Below, one piece after another: positions 21,319 to 32,315 of a stretch of DNA of 64,000 nucleotides. The notes under the pieces were generated by a model. It did not search any database. It was not told the origin of the DNA and saw nothing but the letters and a program-made list of their open reading frames with translations. Position 1 is the first letter of the stretch. Each line of letters starts with the position of its first letter. Source of the stretch: Chondrus crispus (lineage: Eukaryota > Rhodophyta > Florideophyceae > Gigartinales > Gigartinaceae); contig NW_005179258.1 of NCBI RefSeq assembly GCF_000350225.1, forward strand, positions 220,829 through 284,828, given 5' to 3'. The position numbers and the translations under genes are program-made.

Positions 21319-24300
21319 TTATGCCTGCGTAGGTTCTCCGCGTTGGCGCGTGCGCCAATACCGATCGATAAACGGTTGCCGGAGCCCATCGGCGGGCTCG
21401 TAGGTGTCGTCCGAAGCGGTATATCCATACCAGCGGACCTTGTACTGTATCCCGCCCCGCGCGGTACGGTGTCCGACGATGCGGTCAACGACGTACTCCG
21501 CGCTCGGGGCGGCTGCGGGGACTTCCGATTCGGTCGACGCTGCGGGGGTGACGATATCCCCCGGCCCGCGTGGCATCTTCGTCACGCGGTCGATGCTCAC
21601 GCGATTCTCCACGCCGTCCTGTTCGATCAGGACCGTGGTGTCCGTAGCGGAGCGCACGCGAAATGGACCCTCTGTCTTGGGTAGAAGCTTGACAGAGAGG
21701 TCGTCCGTATCGGTCGGACTTCGCGCACGCGCGCGGCGCTCGACGCTTGTCAACGGACGTGGCGGGCGGTCCACGTACACGAAGTCGCCCGCCTTGACGA
21801 CCGGCCGAAAGCGGACCTTCTTGTCGAAATTGTCCTTGTACCGCTTTTGCGAAGCGGTAAGTTTCGTCCGTGCGCGGTCGAGAGCGTCGCGGAGCTTGCG
21901 CAGCGTGGCCCTCTTGTACTATACCGGGGTACGCGGGTCCTCTAGATGGGTCCCCGCGCCCTGCGGTACAGTTCCGGGAAGGATCAATCCAGACGGTGGC
22001 GGCGTCAACACCAGGTCGAACGGAGTGGTCTCCGTCGACCGGTGGACCTGCGTATTGTACGCGAAGGTCAGCGGTTGCACGTAGTCGTCCCAATCGCGCT
22101 GGTGCTCCTCCACGTAATGTCGGAGACGTTGCACCAGCGTGCGACTGAACCGTTCGGTTTGCCCATTTGTCTGGGGGTGGTAGGCCGTCGTGAGATAATG
22201 CCTCACCCCAAGGAGGGCGCATACCGCATCGAAGAATTTAGCAGCGAACTGCGGACCGTTATCGGTGAGCACGTAGCGCGGCGCTCCGTAGACGTAGACC
22301 CAGTTGTCTAGGAACGCATTAGCGACGACCGAAGCGGTGGTAGTCCGTAGCGGTATGCTGCGCGTAAGCTTGGAAAACCGATCGGTAATAACCAGCACGT
22401 GTTGGTTCCCGTGCGCGGTCTTGGGCAGCGGGCCCAGGAGGTCCATCGCGACAAACTGCATGGGGCCCGCCGCGGGGAACAGCTTGAGATCCTTCTGGTT
22501 CTTGACAGGCGTCCCGCGGGTAGCAGCGCACGACGCGCAGTTCCGTACGGTCGCAAACGCATCGTTGGCCATGTGTGGCCAGTAGTACTCCCTTCGCAGG
22601 GTGTAGTACATGCGCGTTCCCCCCGGATGACCGGCTAACCTCGGATGGTGTGCAAGGTACAGTACCCGGGGGCGTAACCGATTCGATACCACGCGTTGTA
22701 GGGTCCCATCGAGCGGGGACTTCCTTACAAGGAAACCGTAGCGGTCGACGTCAAACTTAGAATTAGGCTCTCCGACCGTTTCGGCAGCGACGCGACAGAA
22801 CGCGTCGTCCGCCTGCTCGCGTAGGAAATCCTCAACCGAGATGGACGCCACGTCGCGTTCCTCGGGAGTTACCGCGAGCGCGTGAAATCCGTCCGGACGG
22901 TCTTGTGTCGGGTCCCAGTGCACCTTGTCCAGGAGGGGCTCGCTGCCTTCCTGCGACTGGACAACGAAGCACGGGACCTCGTCATCGACCGGGGCGGTGT
23001 CTCCGCCATCGGTGCGTAGGCGCGAGACGCCGTCCGCGAGTTGGTGCTTGACGCCCGGGCGGTACTGTACGTCGTAGTCGTACTCCGCCAAGCGTAGGCG
23101 CCAGCGTGCGAGCCGCCCGGAACTGTCCGCCAGATTGAGGACCCAGCGCAGGGCCTCATGATCTGTGCGGAGATTGAACGTGCTTCCGTACAGGTACGGC
23201 CGTAGCGTGAGAATGCTCCACACTACGGCCAAGCATTACTTCTCGGTGGTCGTATAGTTGCGTTCCGCGTCTGTTAGCGCGCGGCTCCAGTATCCGATCG
23301 GTAGGCGACACCCGTCGGGCTGCTCCTGTAAAAGGGCGCAGCCCACTTGGTGTCCGCACGCGTCGGTGTCCAGCGTGTACTTCTGACCGTAACGGGGCAA
23401 CGCGAGGATTGGCGGTGACACGAGGCGCTTCTTCAGCGCCTCAAATGTTTCGTATTCCGCATCGGATAGGACCCCGAACTCGAAGGGCTGATTTTTGCCG
23501 GTTTTCCGATTAAGCGGTGCGGCGATCTTCGCGAAGCCCTTGACGAATCTCCTGTAGACATTACACATACCGAGAAAGGACCGTAGCTCCGTTTGGTTAG
23601 TTGGCGCGCGCGCTCGCTCGATCGCGACAACGTTGCGACGCTCGACCTCCAGCCGTCCCGGTCGGATAACATGACCCAGGTAGGTAACCGACGTATCGAA
23701 AAACGCGCACTTCGATAGTTTTAGCGATACGCCGGCGTCTTGTAGCAAGCGTAGTACCTCGCGCACGTGTGCCATATGTTCCGTAACGGTTCGCGAGTAG
23801 ACAATGACGTCATCAAGGTAGACCAACGCGGTCTCCCATTTCACGCGGGACAGGATGATGTCGACCGCTCGTTGAAATGTCGCGGGCGCGTTTTTGAGAC
23901 CGAACGGCATGCGTAGAAAGCGGTAGAGGCCCGAATGCGACGCGAACGTAGTTTTATCGCGGTCCTCTTCGGCGATCTCCACCTGCCAATACCCGCTATT
24001 ACAGTCTAGCGTGGTAAAGACAGTGGCATCGCCGAGCGAGTCGATACATTCGTCCATGCGCGGTAGTGGGTAGGAGTCGCGAACCGTAACGGCGTTTAGC
24101 TTGCGGTAGTCCACGCAGAACCGCATGGTCCCGTCCTTTTTAGGGACGAAGACCACGGGGCTCGCCCACTCGGCCGATGTCGGTTCGATGACTCCCGCGC
24201 GCAGCATGCGGTCGATTTCCTTCTTCTCCTTCTCGCGCGCGATGGGTCCGGCTCGGTAGGGTGCTTGGTAGATCGGCTTCGCACCGGGCTTCAGCTCGAT

Positions 24301-25995
24301 GCGATGCTTCGTAGCATCGATCTTACCCAAGTGGCCGGACCACATGTCCTTGAACTCGGACAGCATGTCCATAATTTCCGACCGGACGGTACTGTCTTCT
24401 GCACCAATATGGACGTCTTCTTCCCACGAGCGGGTCTTCTCCGCGTCCGTATCGGTCCGCTCATCCGCGTTAGCGGGATTGCCACTGTGGGCGTCGTCCG
24501 TTTCCGGTTCTTCGCGTCGCGCGCATTCCCCTGCGGGTGAGGAATTAATCCTGCCTTCGTCCGTAGCGGATTCTTTGCGACGCGCGTATTCCCCTGCGGG
24601 TGAGGAATTAATCCTGCCTTCGTCCGTAGCGGATTCTTTGCGACGCGCGTATCCTTCCGTAGCGGTGGAGGATTGTCTTCTGCTCTCGTCCGTAACTGGT
24701 TGTTCGCGTCGCGCTTGTTCCTCCGTAGCGGTCGAGGAATTATTTTTGTTCCCTCCCCCTTCCTTAGCGTCGGCCTCTCCGGGGACCGGCACGCCAAGTG
24801 TCAGGATGTGTGTGGGGGATGGCAACGCGAGACCAACAACGGTATGCTTGGGGACGTGGGCCGCTCGGCTTCCGAAGTTGCTAACAAGCACCGTAAACGG
24901 CTCGCCCGGGAAGAGGTCCATGACCCCCTGGGCCATCAGGCATAAATTCTTATGCGCCGTTTTGGGGTGGTTTTGCAGGAAGCAAAGCCCCCCAACCGGT
25001 GTTGCGACGCGTACCATCGCTTGGGTCATCGAGGGTATCGTGACCCCCTTGACCACGCGAATTTTCCGTGACGGTACGTTCGTCGGGAACTGCGCGCGCT
25101 TCCGGTCGGCCGAATTTTCCTCCTGCGGGAGCTGCTGCGACGGTCCCCTCGAGGCCATCTTGCGGTCGTGCCTCGAGGGTGTGACTCCCGTCAGCGCTAC
25201 GGACGGCGCATGATGGAACAGCACCTTCCTCTGCGGTGGCAGGATCGCCTTCACGTGGCGATCCAGGAACGTGGTTCCGAGGATACAGTCCACCGCGAGG
25301 TTGGTGACGACCAAGAACGGAACCCGCGCGACGAACTCACCAATCCGGACGTACAGTTTGAGCTCGCCGAGGGCCTTCATCGACCTATTCGAAGCGTCGA
25401 TGAGCGGCGGGCTCCGCGCGGACTGGATGGCAGCGCGCCACGGTTCTGCCACACAGCGTAGGTGGATTAGATTCGGGCCGGCGCCCGAATCTAGAACCGG
25501 CGTGATGGCACGCATCATCGCGCGTCGTTGTCCGACCGTTGCGGTGACCTTATAATTTTGCTTCTTGAAGAAGCAAATTGCCGCTTCGTCCGTTCGGCTC
25601 TGCGATGGCGTGCGTACCGAAGCGGTCGACGGGGTGCCTTGTTTATTGAGGCTTGGCACGGGGAGGATCTTCGACGCCTCTACGCGTCCTCCCCGGCTTC
25701 CCCCGTCAACCCAAGGTCCTCGGGCCCCTCGTCCGTCAGCGGTAGCGCGGGTTCTTCCGATTGGACGGCCTCGCGCGTCTCGACCACGTTGATGCCCGTG
25801 GGAGCCTGCGCACGCGAATTTCGCCACGCGGTCGGCGGTTGGCGCTCGAACGGCGAACCCGGGCGGAGACCTTGGCGGATCCGAAGCTTTTGATAATTGG
25901 CCTCGCGGGCCTGCAAAAGCTTCGAACGCAGCGCGCTGTCCGCCACCACAGGACATTGCTCCTGTCGGTGGGTCAGGTCCAGACAGAACCGACAC
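21319..25995 (-). pseudogene. pol region of element C: PR-RT-RH-INT-chromodomain (broken)
   Basis: The protease motif PVLDSGAGPNLIHLR is near 25480. RT has VPKKDGTMRFCVDYRKLN (about 24100) and the catalytic box ALVYLDDVIVYS (about 23810). RNase H has YTLDTDACGHQVGC (about 23360). Integrase has its HHCC finger near 22540-22640, and the core motifs AMDLLGPLPK and LTDNGPQFAAKF (22240-22450). A clear chromodomain, YKVRWYGYTASDDTYEPADG, closes the protein at about 21340-21500. The pol frame overlaps the end of gag by about 300 bp, as in gypsy elements that use ribosomal frameshifting. Two or three breaks. Confidence 0.9.
24510..24745. repeat. 63-bp in-frame tandem repeats in C pol linker
   Basis: Between protease and RT, 63-bp units encode 21-residue repeats of the type RRKESATDEGRINSSPAGE. 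Two adjacent units are identical or nearly so, and neighbours on both sides are decayed versions. The linker is acidic and probably flexible. Confidence 0.85.
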
Positions 25996-27692
25996 GGCGG
26001 GGGTCCAGGTAATCCTTGGTTGAAGAACCGGACCCGCTGGTTCTGTACTGGCCTTCCATACGGATGTGCGCGCGCGTTACCGTGTTGGGCGGGCGCCATC
26101 GGTGCGCCCGCCGGGGACGAGGCAGGTGACGGATGGTAGCTAGTCGGCGGCGAGCTAAGTGAGCTCGGCGTCGCCGACTGGTCCGTCACCGCCAGTATCT
26201 CCTCCGTTTCGGTTCCGCGTGCTGTCGGGAGTTCAGACAGGGACTCGACCGACAGCACGGGCCTTGTCCGCGCGTTGCGCGTGAATCTTCTTACCGAATC
26301 GGACGGTGCTTGAGGCGACGCGAAGGAGGTCGCCTGTCTTCGAGCCGAGCGGTGCGTCTCGCCTATCGCTTGCGCGTAGCGTGCCACTGCTTGGTAGTCC
26401 ACGCCCGGATGCGTCGCGAGATAATTCCGCACCTGCGCGCACGTCGCTGGCAGAAGTCCCTCAACAAAAAGGGACTTCAGGCGCCTGTCCGAAAATACGG
26501 TTCCGCAGCGCAACGCCTTGTCCCACAACTGGTTACTGTACACCTCCTCCGTCATATTAGAGCTCTGACGGAAGGAGGTGACATCACCGACCGCTTCGGA
26601 AATAACCTCGTCGGTCGCGTACGTGCGCAATAAAAAGTTAATAACTTCCGCGTAGGTTTCGAGCATATCGCGCTGCTCCGCATCGACCGCCATGGTGTTC
26701 CCGTGTAGCCTGGACTGGAGCAAGGCGTGAGCCTGCCCAGTCAAATAGAACTGGAAACACCATACGGCTGCGCCTTCGCTGACCCCATTGTGGTCGCAGG
26801 CCATCTTGAAGCGCGCGAGGAATCCTAGCACCGCGATTGGATCTTGACCACCGAATGTGTGGGTTTTCAGCTGGACGTCCAACTTCTTCCGATATCGGTT
26901 AACTCGCCGCGCGGTACTCGCGTCGTAGCGCGCGCTGCGATTTTCCAGCCTATACGTGCGGTAGTCGACGGCCTTGGTGAACAGGTCGTTCAGCGGCCTG
27001 ATCACCGGCAACCGTTTCGGATCCCGCCTCGGGGCAGACCGGCGGTCTCTGCCCCTGCGATGGCGGTCTCCTTCTCCGCCGGGGCTACTGTAGCCCTCCG
27101 GATCGGAGTCTTCTCGCCGGAACCGACGTCGGTCGCGCGCATTGCGGCATCTGCGGTCGCTTCTGCGCGATCCGTCCGACTCGGTGTCCTCGTCATCGGA
27201 GGGGTATCCACCTCCTCCGGCATCGCGGTATCGCGTGTAGCGTCCGTCGCGGTTATCATCGGAGGGGTAACCGACCCCTCCGGCATCGCGGTATCGCGCG
27301 TAGCGTCCGTCGCGGTTCTTGCGCGTCGCCCTGTGGCGACGTCTTGTGTCTTCTTCCTCGGAGGGGTTTTCTGTACCCTCCGAGGTGTAGCCTTGAGCGC
27401 CGGGTGCGCTTCTTCTGCTCGACCGATACGGCTGTCGCTTTTCTGTCGCGAAGCGCCCCAGGCGGTTTTCTGTCCCGCGGGGGCCGGCCGTATCGGCGAG
27501 TACGGGAGGGCCATTTTCTGTGGGCCCTCCTGTAGCACCATAAATTGGTGGAAGGTAAATGGTCTTACCCTCCGGGTGAGGGGCCATTGTACCGATCCCG
27601 GGTGCGGCGCCGATCGGTTCAGCGTGCATTAGCGTAGGATCCGGAGCGGTTGAGTCGCGCTGTTCGCGTGCGTCGACTCCTGCTCCGGCGAA
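25680..27692 (-). pseudogene. gag of element C, N-terminal part missing
   Basis: The frame is open from the inverted-repeat boundary at 27692 to its stop at 25680. It has an Arg/Asp/Gly-rich repetitive segment (about 27050-27400), a capsid domain (about 26300-27000, starting RLPVIRPLNDLFTKAVDYRT) and a zinc knuckle CX2CX4HX4C (CRFCLDLTHRQEQC, near 25970). Gag of B has about 300 residues before the equivalent capsid start, so C has lost sequence beyond the boundary. Confidence 0.85.
27192..27325. repeat. 63-bp in-frame tandem repeats in C gag
   Basis: Two units with a 63-bp period encode 21-residue repeats of the type RDGRYTRYRDAGGGGYPSDD. The period equals that of the unrelated repeat in C pol. 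Confidence 0.85.
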
Positions 27693-27995
27693 GAACAGTG
27701 ATTGGTTATTAAAAAGATTTTTCCTTCTTAAAAAGAACTGCGTTTGAATATTGCCTAAGCCGAATTTAAGCCTATTTATGGCTTTTAGACATAGGTCGCC
27801 AATTCGGGAAAGTATATTTATTCTTTGCGCACTGCAGCAAAGTGTGTAATTTTTGTGAAACTGTGAAATTCACGGTTTCAAAGAGTGAATAATTCCTTGG
27901 AGTCATGATGTAGATCAATCTCCTCTACCTTTATGTCGATGAACTACAGATTCGACAATCTTGACCCATGAAGTGCGGAGGCAATGTCGCAGAAA

Positions 27996-28044
27996 GAGAT
28001 TGCATATAGCTGGCATTTCAGAGATGCCAGCTATATGCAATCTC
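27996..28044. repeat. Perfect 21-bp hairpin in the TPP pseudogene
   Basis: GAGATTGCATATAGCTGGCAT is followed by a 7-base loop and its exact reverse complement. It lies at the upstream limit of the TPP-like homology. The right arm has the same foldback at 40771-40819 with one mismatch. Confidence 0.95.
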
Positions 28045-28440
28045 GCAGTCAGTCGAGCACATGATGCTCGGCAAGCGCTCGAGGAGGTGCTACACGGCAG
28101 TCCGATGGAGGTCTTGATGGGGCAAAAACTCCTTTACGTTCGACCGCGAGGGGTGCACAAAGGAGCAGCAGTGGCTGAAGTGTTGAGACGCTTCGATGTC
28201 GAGGGTGAGGCGCCGGACTGGGTTTGTTCTATTGGTGACGACCTAACCGATGAAGACATGTTTAAATAAATATATCGCAATGCTGACGGGAAGAATATTA
28301 GTGTTCACACATGTACAGTTGAACGGAAGAGCACTTCAGCCAATTATTACGTACAGCATGTTGATGAAGTGCGTGACTAGTTGGAAAGGCTCACACAAGT
28401 AGATGTAAATTCGCCTTGATGGGGCATAAAATATTTGTAT
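28045..28440 (+). pseudogene. Trehalose-6-phosphate phosphatase-like C-terminal fragment (left copy)
   Basis: The translation matches the C-terminal phosphatase-like (HAD) domain of class II trehalose-phosphate synthases: ALEEVLHGSPMEVL, then YVRPRGVHKGAAVAEVL with the HAD motif III lysine, then motif IV GDDLTDEDMF, and after an in-frame stop the CTVERKSTSANYYVQHVDEV strand-helix end. The intact protein makes or regulates trehalose in the cytosol. Only about the last 130 codons remain, with at least two stops, and upstream homology ends at the hairpin. Host pseudogene; it converges on the U1-70K remnant. Confidence 0.8.
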
Positions 28441-28479
28441 AGGAAGAAGACATCGCATCTTCTCAGAGCCTGTCGCTTA

Positions 28480-29087
28480 ATGTTTTAGTCTTGGCCTTGC
28501 CTCCCTCCTCTCACTCCGTCGCTTGCTCGTCCACACATTGTTCCGATCGTCTAGCCTGTTTGGCAGCCAACCGTTAACAGTTCGACCCCTTTCCACATCT
28601 ACCAGAATGCGATGGCCTCCTGACCTCATCCGGTTCGCTTCTCGCTATGCAATCTTCATATCGCGTTCTCGTTCAAACTCAACAAATGCGTAGTCTCTCA
28701 AAACTCCCTCTCGATCTAATGGCATAACAGTTGCCACAGGGCCATATGCCTCGAATGCATCCTGCAATGACTTCTCCACCATGGTAAAGGGCAGATTAGC
28801 AGCAAAGAGCGTGCAATACGCACTTTTTGTCTTTGCAGAATCGTCGCTTTTTGGGTCCCACTGGTCTCCTCTCGTTTTTTAACGATTTCCGAGGCCTTCT
28901 TCAACGCGGCGTTCCGAACACGCCGCCTTCTTTGAGCAGGTGTTTCAAAGGGTGTCTCCGGCTTGCTCTCACTTTGATCAGCCATTTTCGTATCGAGGGG
29001 TTCGGGGGAGAGGAGAGAGGAAGAAGGTCGAGGCGGCGACGGCGTCTCGCGGGACAACTCTGCAGCTTCCATTGCGGCGGGGACCAC
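28480..29087 (-). pseudogene. U1 snRNP 70K-like pseudogene (left copy)
   Basis: The minus strand reads an Arg/Lys-rich N-terminal region (TPAQRRRRVRNAALKKASEI), then in another frame the spliceosomal protein's QWDP segment and an RNA-recognition motif, ending with the diagnostic RILVDVERGRTVNGW. U1-70K binds stem-loop I of U1 snRNA and defines 5' splice sites. A frameshift separates the N-terminal part from the RRM, and an in-frame TAG interrupts the RRM after ERERDMKIA; the right copy shares that TAG. So the gene was already dead, at least at that codon, before the segment was duplicated. Confidence 0.8.
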
Positions 29088-29445
29088 TGCAGGACTTGAA
29101 AATGGATAAGATGTGGGCGAGTGCAGTAATGATGCGGATAGGAAGCGTAAATATCACCACCCGAATCCGCCCCTAGGGGTGAAGGCGGGAGAGGGAAGAG
29201 AAGAACGACTGGGGGAGGTGCAAGAGAGGATGGCGAGCGATCCGTTTTTGGGCGAGCGCAGGCTGTTCACTTGCCACACGCTCACGCGACGTGGCACGTA
29301 TGCCCGAGTCACAATACTGATCCATGGATATAAATATTCTTATTACATCAAAAATTACATCCCGCAGCGCCTGCGCCGCGCGCTGGTGTGCCGCGCGCTG
29401 GTATGCCGCGCGCTGGACACGTACCGCCTGCAGAGCGAGGTGTAT

Positions 29446-30338
29446 GTCATGGAGCGCGCGACGAGGCGCCCCCATCCGCACGAGCGCGTCCAGGAGACCC
29501 CGCTCGTAATTGCCCTTCATCCCTTTTCGTCGTGTGAGCCCACCATGGCGGTCTCTATTCGTTATTCGTTCCGTCATGCTGCGCACTTACACCCGCACCA
29601 CCGTCCCGCGGGCGCCGTCACCCATCCTCGCCCCGCATTGAACAAAAGGGTCCCGCTTCTCCCCGTTCCACCCGCCCACACATTTGCCGCATCTTACCAC
29701 CACCTCTTTACCCTCTCACTTCCCGCCCCTTGCACCTCTGGCCCCCAACCATCGCCTCTTAACCCCCCTGCAGGGGGGTGAAGAGGCACCGGGCGGCTCC
29801 CACCGCCGCATCCAGTCGTGCAACTTCTCCGAGGTCGACTTCATGGACTCCGGCCCGGGCCGCTCGCTCATGTCCGAGCCGCGGTCCTCGGCCTGCAGGA
29901 CGAGCTCGACTCGCTGCAGCTCGACGACGTCCTCGTCGAGGAGTACTTGCTCGCCAAGCCAGTACTGCGCACATTTCTTTCGCAACTTTGTTCACACCAA
30001 GACGCCACCCTCATGCCCTCCTTTTTCGGTTCTCGCTCCACCTGGTCTACCTGTATACTTTTCTGTATTTGTACAACACTCTTGTACATCGTGCTTTCTT
30101 CTACGAAAGAGGCGTCATATCACTTTCTCATTTATTAGCATGCTAGTTCCTTAAGCCCATCTCCTCACCTTGCCCTTTGCCACCTTCTCCACTGAGTTGT
30201 ACAATAAAGTTGAATCGTCTAGTCGACACATCCCGACATCTTAGTACACATTGGCTTCCCAGCTTCGTTATGTTCAACTCCGCGTTCGGTGCTCGGGGTT
30301 CACCAAACTTCCTTCCGTGCCTCTGAATTTCGCTTTGA
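29446..30338. other. Unassigned stretch with broken coding signal
   Basis: About 29800-29990 on the plus strand is strongly protein-like (SCNFSEVDFMDSGPGRSLM, then in another frame ELDSLQLDDVLVEEYLLAKP), perhaps a host gene remnant, but I recognise no family. An AATAAA lies at about 30203. The rest is C/T-rich non-coding sequence. Confidence 0.3.
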
Positions 30339-30751
30339 TCAAACCTTGCCGCTGCAATCTATAGCGCTAATAGACCCATCATCATAAAACGCTACTGTCT
30401 TCATCCCCTTCATTTCAAACGTCGTTCCCCAAACCGAATCTCGGTGTCCCTTACAGATATTCAAAGTTTCCCCCATCCGCCGATCCCAAATATTGACAGT
30501 CCTATCACTCCCCCGCTCACAATAAAGTCCGAATCATCTGACCCGGCCGCACTCAGAACCAACCCTTCATGCCCCCGACATGTCTTTGCAGCATGCCCAG
30601 AGCCTAAGTCATTGGTGTTCAGCAACTGGACATCCGAAGCCGTGAGCAAGAGTCGCGAGTTATTCTTCAAACATGATATCGATCGCACTGCACCCCCGTG
30701 TTTGGCCATATCCCCGTACAACATTCTCATGGGCAATGTCCTCTGTTCCAA
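30339..30751 (-). pseudogene. SKI8/WDR61-like WD40 repeat fragment
   Basis: Two to three WD repeats are readable: a repeat with GGAVRSISCLKNNSRLLLTAS, one with CRGHEGLVLSAAGSDDSDFI and, after a one-base frameshift, one with SDRTVNIWDRRMGETLNICK followed by GHRDSVWGTTFEMKGMKTVA and a closing AIDC before the stop at 30339. Spacing and the closing Y/I-D-C resemble the last blades of SKI8/WDR61, a scaffold of the Ski and Paf1 complexes. The N-terminal blades are missing. Another small WD40 protein cannot be excluded. Confidence 0.6.
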
Positions 30752-30799
30752 TTTTGGTGAAGCGCTCTATCACAACTTGCACCGCTAAGATAGTCGATT

Positions 30800-32263
30800 G
30801 AGATTGTTTGGATCAGGTTGGGAGGCTATCGATTCGCGAAGAGCATGTCAGTTATATAGTGAAGTAGATTAAAGCCTCGGCCCCGTCCCTTCGTTTCAGA
30901 CAGCTTCTGGAGGGTCTCAAGTCTGAAGCCGCGCGCTGATCCCTTCGCTGTTCCAGCTTTAAGAAATTACCGACGGTCAGAATCGCGACCAACACTTTCT
31001 CAAAGCGTTTCGACTGTAAGACTATCTCTTGAACAATCTCGTTGAGATCGGCGGCACGCCCAAGCAAGTCTGCATCTTCCACGCTATACTTCTCTTCATA
31101 TCACTCCAGAGCTTTGTCGGAAAAGTCGTTTATGGAGACACCCTCAGGTGGTTCCAGGTATTCGAAGAATAGGTCGACACCGAAGTCATCAATTGTCTCA
31201 AACTTAGTCGCGAGGGGTGGGGCCATTCGACATCCTGAAAGCGCACGAAGTGATACGGAGGTTGGAGGAAGCCTGTGTGACCTGTAGTTGTAAAAGGTGG
31301 TTTGGTGTCGTCGGAAATAGGGACCCAGTGCTCGAATACAAGAACGATATCGCCTGAAATGACCTCGTTGGTGGCCAATGAAGCATAACCTGTACCAATC
31401 ATGGCATCGTTTCCCAGACCATTGTCCTCTTGCAGAATAGTGGTGCACTCTTTGGTCTGGTTCCGACCTGCTTGAAATATGCGTACAATGGGATTCCAGG
31501 GCTGGTCATCAATCTTGACAGTTCCCTGGACGAGAATCTTTGCTATTTGTATGGGGCGGTTGTTGGGGAGGACGGGGCGGATTCGCAGCATTGTGAAGAA
31601 TCGTAAATATTGTTACAAGGTGGGAACGCTTGTGATATCTTGCTCCATTTGACGCTCTGAGCACATCCCTGACTTCTTGACGAGATTCATGAAATGATCA
31701 AGGGCATCGACACCATTCTTGTAGATACTGAAGTAGGTCAGGTAGGCGCGGGCGACAAGGGCAACGGCAGTGAGAGGCCGATAGCGGTCGGAGACCGCGT
31801 TGCGAGCGATGATGGTAACAATGTTCTGGGAGCCCATCTCCAACCCCTGCGCGAGCCATTGGTAGGCTGCACAGACAATCTCAAAGACGGAGGACAAGGA
31901 AGGGGCGAGATAGTACGGACCGAGATGGCTGGTGGTGGTAACGACGACGCCGGGGAGGATATCGGTCATCCATGGCTCCTGACCTTGGGCACCGACGTCG
32001 AGGACGAGAGCTCGTCGGGTTTCGCCATACTTCTTGTACGCCTGCTGCAGAGCGACTTTCCAATCTGAGACAAAGGTGTCCTTCTCGTAGAGAGCAATTA
32101 AGACGCCATCGGAAAGCTCTACGATTTTGCGCGGCCTCGGCTTCTTATAAAAGGTGACTACTGTGCTGGGTACGAATTTCCCATTCCCTACGTCCAAAAA
32201 CCTTTCCTTGTATATTCGTTTATTTTTGGGGCGCGTGCAGTGCAGTGTCATGAGCGAACACAC
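30800..32263 (-). pseudogene. PTEN-C2-FH2 formin-like pseudogene
   Basis: From 32263 down: a PTEN-like phosphatase fold (VLIALYEKDTFVSDWKVALQ, later QNIVTIIARNAVSDRYRPLT in place of the active-site loop, then AYLTYFSIYKNGVDALDHF), a C2 domain (LRIRPVLPNNRPIQIAKILV through FGVDLFFEYLEPPEGV), and the end of an FH2 domain (EIVLQSKRFEKVLVAILTVG, then in the next frame SARGFRLETLQKLSETKG and NLLHYITDML). This is the order of plant class II formins, whose PTEN part is inactive and binds membranes. The first half of FH2 and any FH1 are missing; at least one one-base frameshift sits at the GNF-L/KAG join. Host actin-nucleator pseudogene. Confidence 0.7.
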
Positions 32264-32315
32264 AGCCGCTCACAGCATAACATGCATCAATGTCTGGTAA
32301 ATACCCGGAGGGTGT

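Larger units (their letters stand above)
17781..27692 (-). mobile_element. Ty3/gypsy chromovirus C, 5' end missing
   Basis: On the minus strand the order is gag, pol with chromodomain integrase, then an antisense frame, a polypurine tract and the 3' LTR (18388 down to 17781). It is inserted in the 3' LTR of B. Its 5' end is lost at 27692, where a large inverted repeat begins in the middle of the gag frame, so the 5' LTR and first part of gag are missing. Otherwise it is the best preserved copy in the window, with only two or three breaks in pol. Confidence 0.9.
27693..29445. repeat. Left arm of large inverted repeat
   Basis: The arm matches 39388-41120 in reverse complement. The outer edge (GAACAGTGATTGGTTATT) is sharp at 27693. 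Over the stretches I compared the arms differ by only scattered substitutions and small indels, so the duplication is recent. The arm holds the 3' part of a TPP-like pseudogene and, convergent to it, a U1-70K-like pseudogene. Near the inner edge a CCGCGCGCTGGTATG-type string is expanded relative to the other arm. Confidence 0.9.

Noticed and set aside
29113-29781. Plus-strand 222-codon frame over the inner edge of the left arm
   Set aside because: It crosses the repeat edge and runs through the 5' flank of the U1-70K remnant; composition is low-complexity and the right arm does not keep the frame.
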